DNA from: Unio delphinus
Lineage: Eukaryota > Mollusca > Bivalvia > Unionida > Unionidae
Direction of reading: 5' to 3'
Assembly: GCA_029339505.1 (NCBI GenBank)
Contig: JAQISU010000163.1
Coordinates: 2,790,001 to 2,854,000, forward strand
Length of the DNA: 64,000 nucleotides
This document shows positions 55,060 through 64,000 of this stretch, in pieces (within the stretch, counting starts at the first letter, position 1; each line of letters opens with the position of its first letter). Made by a program: the position numbers and the translations under genes. The notes under the pieces were generated by a model. The model searched no databases. It worked only from the letters and a program-made list of their open reading frames with translations, and was not told the origin of the DNA.

Positions 55060-57622
55060 GAAACGTTATACAGGATTTATTATACAGAAAAATAAATAAC
55101 TGAGTGCAACTTTGTTAGGATAAAACTAGTGGGAATGTTGAAGAAGCAAAGAATAGACATAGGAATATATTCTTCTGTAATTGCAATTAGAATTGAAGAG
55201 TAAAATGCTGTATAGTATTAACAGCGTTGAATACCGTATCATTATTTAGTCTAGTTTTACATAGTGTTTCAAACGTTGCCCAGTCGGCCTTCTTTAGTGA
55301 TCACTGCTGTGAATGTCATCAGCGACCTTCCATTCATAGTCCAAAAGCAGCGAAGGAGAGCAAATTGTCAAATCTATGCACGAGTATGTTGTACCCGTTA
55401 CTGGGTGTAATTGTGTTGGTGAGTTAGTGTTATATAGACACATATCGTGTCTAGAAATGGAATCTTCGACTTTGTGGCCTCTGTCGTTTATGTGATTTGA
55501 TGCCCATACACTATTATGGGCAAAAAAATCCCCGAGTAAAACAAAGGGCACGGAAAGTTGTTGAACAAGATTGTCTAATTCGTTTTGTACTAGGTTGGTG
55601 TTTTGGTGGTAAGTAAATAGAGCAACAAAATAATCACTCGATGTAGAGTGACGCTTACAGCAATGGCTTGTAAATTTGTATTTAAATGGATGACTCTGTG
55701 AGGGGCTCTATTGTTCACAACAACAGAGACTTCTCCTGAAGCCCTGTCAGCGTTTTGAAAGTACTTGTGAAACAAGGAGTAGTTTTTAAGTGTGATGTTA
55801 TCCGTATCCTTCAAAAAATGTTTCCTGAAGACATAGGATCGCAGCATCATGTTCACTTACGAGCAGAATAATATCGTTGTAATTGATTTTAAGTCCTCTA
55901 CAGTTCCATTGTATGATCTTGTTCTTCATTAAAGATTAAATTAGAGATATGTAACTAGGCTAGACATTTTGCAGTAGCACATCATGTGGCTATTTATCTG
56001 GAGGAAGTACTGCATTAAATCTTTTGCTTGCAGGTTTGAAGCCACCCTGAGGACAGGAAGCAGTGTCGTCTGCATCCACGACCTCAAAATCTTCCTAACC
56101 TAGTGTGTAGCTAAATGGGGTCATCAGACCCCTTTGGTTGCCTGTTTATTTTTCTTTTTGGAGATATAGTTGCTGAAGAGTTGTTACATATTGTCTGCGT
56201 GGAGATTGTTTTTCTTTGTGCCTGGTAGTGTGGAATGTTAGTAGTTGATGTTGTATCGGGTAGATCATTTTGAGTTTGTCCATTCTTTGTTGTCTTTAGA
56301 CTGGTTTTTACAACAGTTGAGAAGGTTGGGCCATGTAGATGGGTTCGAGATTCAACCATCTTTCTAGCCTCTGGGAAGGGGATGTTTGACATATATTTTA
56401 CCGTCTGGATCTCCTTCTCTACTTTCCAGGTCTCGCATTCTTTAGAATTGACATGGTGACTTTTGCCACAATTTGCACAGCGAGGATTCGCGCCGCAGTC
56501 TGCTTCTCGATGACTGGTTTCACTGCATCGGCCACATACAGGGCTTCTGGTGCACCTATCTTCGAGGTGACCGTATTTCTGGCACTTAAAACAACTTAGA
56601 GGGTTTGGAATGTATACGTCAACTTCAACCTGTAAAAAGTCAACTTTTATTACCTTAGGTAGTGCTGGTGTGTTAAAGGTGAGTATTATGGTCTTTGTAT
56701 CATGCAATTGTGTACCGCGTTTGATACGTATTCGACGAACTGCAGTAACACCTTGAGTTCTCATTCCCTCGACGATATCAGTGTCACTGACGCCTGAGAG
56801 ATCTCGGTAGCGAATGATGAGTTGAATGTTGAATGAGCGAACGTTGAAACCGGAACATCACAAAATGTCTGAAGTTTCCTAATATTCTCGGTCTGTACCC
56901 TTCGGTCACATTCAATTAGTAAGCTACCCGATTTGAGTTTTTTGACAGATTTGGGAGTGCCAACCAGGCCAAGTAAAGTCTTTTCGACTACAAATCGTGA
57001 AAGAGAAACAACTGGTTTTGTAGTCTTTTGATTGAATAACCATGAAGCGTGGAAATGCTTCCACTATACATGGTTCATCATCTGAATCCGTTAAAGGTTT
57101 TGAACGTTTAAGTTATTTTTTTCCATAATGTTTTCTTTTATATTTATCACCCATGTTCACCCATCCGCCACGGTGTCCAACTAAGGGACACTTTTCGAGT
57201 GCCGAGGATACACAGATGGTATACTCGTTAAGTAAATCTACCTCCCAATTGACCCGATAAGCCATCGCCTTCTATGACGTCTTAGGGGATTATGAGAAAG
57301 GAAAAATAAAGGGGTATATATTAGGGTCAACGGTGGTATCAAGAGAGATACAGAGTAAAAGATAGAGAAAGTGAAGTGAATAAATCAATCAAGACTTTCT
57401 AGGGCTCGGCGTGACAAGCCGATTAGTTGAGACCGGGCCCATCCCGATCTCCCGTCTAGGAGAAGTAGAGGCTAAAGTTGTGTATTGTACTGGAAAGCCT
57501 CTGCTCAACTACCAGTATCCTTTCCTCCCCTGACACGGGTCTGAGCCCACGGCAAAGAGGTTGCCTCTACTTATTCGCCTCTTACGAGACGTAACGAGGC
57601 AGGTCGGGCCAATTCTATAACC
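55060..57622 (-). mobile_element. I/Nimb-like non-LTR retrotransposon: 5' UTR, ORF1 and endonuclease; RT missing
   Basis: Minus strand, 5' to 3'. A GC-richer leader (57,622 to about 57,130) starts ggggttatagaattggccc. ORF1 (about 57,125-56,111) is frameshifted near its start. Its C-terminal 217-residue frame has three CCHC-type knuckles: CFKCQKYGHLEDRC, CGRCSETSHREADC and CANCGKSHHVNSKEC; it is a nucleic-acid-binding gag-like protein. ORF2 begins near 55,928 with IIQWNCRGLK and CLQET. It continues through broken frames to LLGDFFAHNSVWAS, a TYSCIDLTI block and a terminal SDH, which are APE-endonuclease motifs. Only a weak linker is readable below 55,290; the RT domain is absent. The clade label is inferred from the ORF1 knuckles plus the endonuclease start. 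Confidence 0.82.
56111..56764 (-). pseudogene. ORF1 (zinc-knuckle gag-like) of the LINE at 55,060-57,622
   Basis: The largest intact piece of ORF1: a beta-rich N-terminal part (RIRIKRGTQL, ILTFNTPALP), then three tandem CCHC knuckles at about residues 57-110, then a Ser/Thr/Lys-rich tail ending at a stop. Homology continues upstream of its first Met (SDTDIVEG and earlier), showing the true N-terminus is lost to a frameshift. Confidence 0.8.
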
Positions 57623-59458
57623 CCGCATACGCTAAGAAGTAAGCTGTAGGTGGAGAAATATGTGGAAAACTTTGCGATGCCAAGGCATGTCCATGTTTCT
57701 ATGCAAAATTCATACACTGATATAACTTATCACTGCATAAGCTACTTGGTAGATAAACGTAATATAAGCGAATTGCATACTAAAGTTGTCTAAATGATAG
57801 GTATATACTCACATTGACCCAAAACTCATATAAAGTTAAGAAAAAGCCTCAAAATCATTTATGTGGCTACTTTGCACTACAATAAGTGTTTAATTCTTTA
57901 CTTTCCAATATTAAGCTGAACACAATGCATAAAATATTGAAAAAATAGAAACAATACAAACATTGCAATCCCTCAATTACAAAGGGGAGGTCACTCAATT
58001 ACAAAGGGGAGGTCATATAACTTAATTTGATGTAACAATCTCTCATTTACAGCTAAATGAGTCTATACTATCACTTAATATTAGGTACTGAGCAATGTTG
58101 CTTTTATAAATATATATATTTTTTTCAAATCTGAAACCACATCTCTGACATGAAGCTTCTTTTCATCTAGTCACATCAATAGATCTGGTGAACTAAACAC
58201 ATATCGCTTAGTGCATACATGTAAAACTGCCGAGATGTGGAATACTGTGTTCCGAAAGCATCAATGCATCCTGAGTTTCAAGGTTTTCTATCATGGTATT
58301 TGGTAAGGAGAGGTTGTGGAAGAAACACTGCCTGTGTAAATAATGCGATGCAGCACTTTCATAGACCTCTAATGACCACGAAGGGTTGAGAACGATTATT
58401 TAAAGTGTGAATGTCCCTGTCCTCACCCCCACCCCCCTCAACAAAAGGGAAGCAGAAAAGTTCCAATCCTTTTTGCCAAAATATTGAATGTTTCAATATG
58501 AGAGACACGGCAGAACATAGAAAATATGTCAAAGAATTTAATTCTATGATTATGAAGTAAGACAGATATAATTAATATTCAGTGTGACTCAACTTATAAT
58601 AATGCAATTTATAGTGGAGTAGGTAGGACACCCTTTCAACGAGCTACCCAGTGTATACACATTCTAGTTGAAGATACTAACCTTAGAAATGGGTAATTAA
58701 TATAACTACAAAGAAAACTATGTAAAAACTATGCACATTGGGTAAAATGCATGCATTTGATGAAGACTAAATGCGTCACTGTTCAGCAAGTACAAGTTTA
58801 ATAACAAATATTGGAGATGAATACACACTTTGTAAGGAGGGGCTTATACATTTGAAGAAAACAGACAGTCTAGAGGTACGCAACATTACAACTGACACTA
58901 CTAGTTATGGACGTTAGGAAGTAAGAAATAACCAAACAGTGCCCGTAAATCATATTGATACACGCCATCTGGCTCACACTCATAGAAAGTTCGTTGAAGG
59001 TCAGAGTATATTAATAGATTTGATGCCAGAATGAATTAAAAAAAACTGAGGGAAAAGATGCAGAACAACTTTGCACTTGGCTTGACTAAGAGGTGCTAGG
59101 CTGAGTTTAAAAAATCATTAACAAAAATACTAGAACTCCAAAATTAATAAGTAATTAATTTATCTTCTGCACCAGATGCAATAGTTAAGTGCTATCGAGG
59201 TGATTATAGTCTTTGTCATTAGCAGTATAATGAGTCTATTATTTCCCCCCATAGCCTGAGCTATCTGCTGACCCTGCCCAGTATATACAACCCTTCCCAG
59301 TTGTGGTTTGTATAGATTTTTTTCTCCAAAATCACAAGCAAACCATGAAAAAGACTCCATTATGATTGTCATATGCATCAAGCACCAAAATGATATCCTG
59401 GATCTAAGTGGTAACAATGGAATCAACAGGTTCCTATTATGGTATAGGTCGCATAAAG
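57623..59458. other. Nothing recognised apart from a 23-bp duplication
   Basis: AT-rich DNA. A ctcaattacaaaggggaggt segment occurs twice at 57,972-58,014. Confidence 0.45.
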
Positions 59459-59735
59459 GAGTCACGTTACTAACTAAACTCCCATAGTAAACATGGAACT
59501 ACCATAATATTCAATTTTCAATAACTTAAACTTTCTGGGTGCTAATGATCAGACCTATATTTATCCATGCACAACTATCCTTGGTGCAAGCTTCTGTGTG
59601 GAGAATGCCATATGAGCCGCATTTTTTTTTTATCTACATGTGCATGAAACACGTGTTATTGATTCTGCACCAAATGCATCAGGTTCTACTTTCATATTTA
59701 TGTTTAAGTCAAGCCCGTAAATATACTAAAATTTA
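59459..59735. repeat. Dispersed repeat, copy 2 of 2
   Basis: Partner of 54,168-54,445, same orientation; the two copies flank the LINE at 55,060-57,622. Confidence 0.85.
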
Positions 59736-60614
59736 TATTGCGAGCCAAATATGAAGTTAAAGGTCCGTTAAGTACAAAAGCAAAATAATTTTAACTTTAA
59801 TGCCATTATTGGTTGATCGGTAATTGCTAATTGGTTCAGTAATATAAAGCAGTTATCCAAATTGGCAAAGAGAAACTTTTCTTGTTTCATTATAATGTCT
59901 TCGGGATAAGCCATGACTTTGTAAGGGCTCTGCTCAGTATTTTCATTACTTATCCTGGTTGCAATACCACAATTGAAGCCAAACTTGAAAGGCCTTAAAT
60001 TCCAGAAGACAAACGAAATCACAACTTAAATGTATTGTAGTGACAACATTTATAGTCACCTAACTGACATGTAAGATCTACTCTAATATGTAAACGTAAT
60101 TATTGTAAGGTTCAATATTATCAGGAAAATAGTCAAGTAAATAGCCGATCTAAAACGTGGATACCCGATTAACACCGATTAAAAAGTCATGTTCTATTGT
60201 ACATCTTTAACATTTCTGAAAGTGACACTTCATTCGGAACATGTCTTGCTACATATAGTCTACTTAAAAAACTGGGAATTTCAAACGATTAAATCTTATC
60301 CGTATCCGTCAGATCTCCACTTAAGACTGGATATCTGATTTTAATCAGATTTACGGAATCTAAATTGTTGTCAATACAATGACATAATGTGGACATATGT
60401 GGTTTTGTGATTTTGACTTCGCCTTGATATGATACAATATGTCACGTTTGAAAACGTAATTTATTAAATACTGGTGGATTCAACTGGGTGAATAGTTTCT
60501 CAAGTGGCAAACAAATGAAGACTTTTAGACAACAAGTTCAACTCTTGATTATCTTTTCAAGTAACCTCTGTGGCATACTGTATTGGGACGTTTATATCGT
60601 GATGTGAAGGAATA
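59736..60614. other. Nothing recognised
   Basis: AT-rich, no supported feature. Confidence 0.4.
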
Positions 60615-61010
60615 AATGCATGGTAACCTGATATGACAACATTTGTTAAGCCGTAATACATTATGTTTTTGGACATGACAACATTTCTTAAGCCGTAATA
60701 CGTTTCGTTTCTGGAGGTGACAACATTTGCTAAGCCGTAATACATTCTGTGATTAGACTTGACACCATTTGCTAAACCGTAATACATTTTGTGATTAGAC
60801 TTGACAACATTTGTTAATCCGTAATACATTTTGTACTTAGAGGTGACAACATTTGTTACACCGTAATCAATTCTGTATTTGGACATGACAACATTTGTTA
60901 TGCCGTAATACATTATGTGTTTGGACATGACAACATTTGTTAAGTCGTAATACATTCTGTATTTGGACATGACAATATTTGTTAAGTCGTAATACATTCT
61001 GTTTTTGGAC
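60615..61010. repeat. 42-bp minisatellite, about 9 copies
   Basis: Unit gtaatacattctgtgattag plus acttgacaacatttgttaagcc, moderately diverged. On the minus strand the 14-residue unit (SKYRMYYDLTNVVM) stays open for about 150 residues; taken as non-coding because other arrays with non-triplet units are equally common in this window. Confidence 0.94.
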
Positions 61011-61348
61011 CGCATGAATTAATCTCCAGTCAGCTCGAAGTGCCAACCATGATTTTCCCAAGTATAACCTGTCTCCATAGTTTTAATAGATGATATACGT
61101 CGAACATCCAAACTGCTTGCATTATACCAAGTTGGTGAAACCAAAAGTAATGATACACTGTTATGGATTCATAACCACTAAAGACGGTAAAAAGAGAAAT
61201 TCTGGTTAACTCTCATATTTGTTTCTTTCTAGTACAGAAATAAATGTATGTCAACTACCTATCAATGATGTGCTTGCCTTTAGTATTGTTTAGAACGAAG
61301 GTATTGATGGAATTTATCAGACAATCATATAAATATATTTTGTATTCA
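61011..61348. other. Nothing recognised
   Basis: Unique AT-rich spacer downstream of the RT element tail. Confidence 0.4.

Positions 61349-64000
<2,652 letters not shown>

Overview
The window looks like AT-rich nuclear DNA of an invertebrate animal. It has split genes with GT-AG introns, dense microsatellites and minisatellites, several decayed non-LTR retrotransposons, a Gypsy-type integrase relic and a hAT MITE. The receptor type and the retroelement mix would suit a lophotrochozoan, perhaps a mollusc; that assignment is inference, because no rRNA, mitochondrial or species-diagnostic gene is present. There is no bacterial gene organisation, and most short open frames are chance or repeat-derived.

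One protein-coding gene can be supported. It is a secretin-family (class B1) G-protein-coupled receptor on the minus strand, running from about 51,867 (5' side) to 9,307 (3' side). I located nine exons whose splice phases fit: most of the hormone-binding ectodomain with all six family cysteines, TM1, TM2, TM3 to early TM4, ECL2 to early TM5, TM5/ICL3, and TM6-ECL3-TM7. The TM4 exon, the signal-peptide exon and the end of TM7 plus the C-tail were not found. The family looks closest to calcitonin/DH31/PDF-type receptors, but the ligand cannot be told from sequence.

Layout. 1-7,371 is a 37-bp satellite array cut by the left window edge. 7,372-51,867 is the receptor locus, whose introns hold an L2/CR1-like LINE (9,850-12,567), a 60-bp minisatellite touching an exon (17,573-17,996), a Gypsy integrase relic (about 21,040-21,630), many other minisatellites, a hAT MITE with an 8-bp target duplication (31,125-31,292), a second L2/CR1-like copy (37,890-39,893) and a 2.7-kb, 26-bp array (46,115-48,825). 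51,868-64,000 lies upstream of the located exons. It holds a LINE fragment with a zinc-knuckle ORF1 and endonuclease (55,060-57,622), a repeated 280-bp segment on either side of it, a 42-bp minisatellite (60,615-61,010), and two RT elements in tandem joined at a long (TA)n (61,349-64,000).

The most unusual pattern is that three of the nine receptor exons carry local tandem duplications exactly at a splice boundary. The TM6/7 donor is duplicated (36 bp, in frame), the TM2 donor is duplicated (57 bp, the distal one leading to a stop), and a 7-copy 60-bp array begins at the ECL2 acceptor. No new defence or enzymatic system was found.
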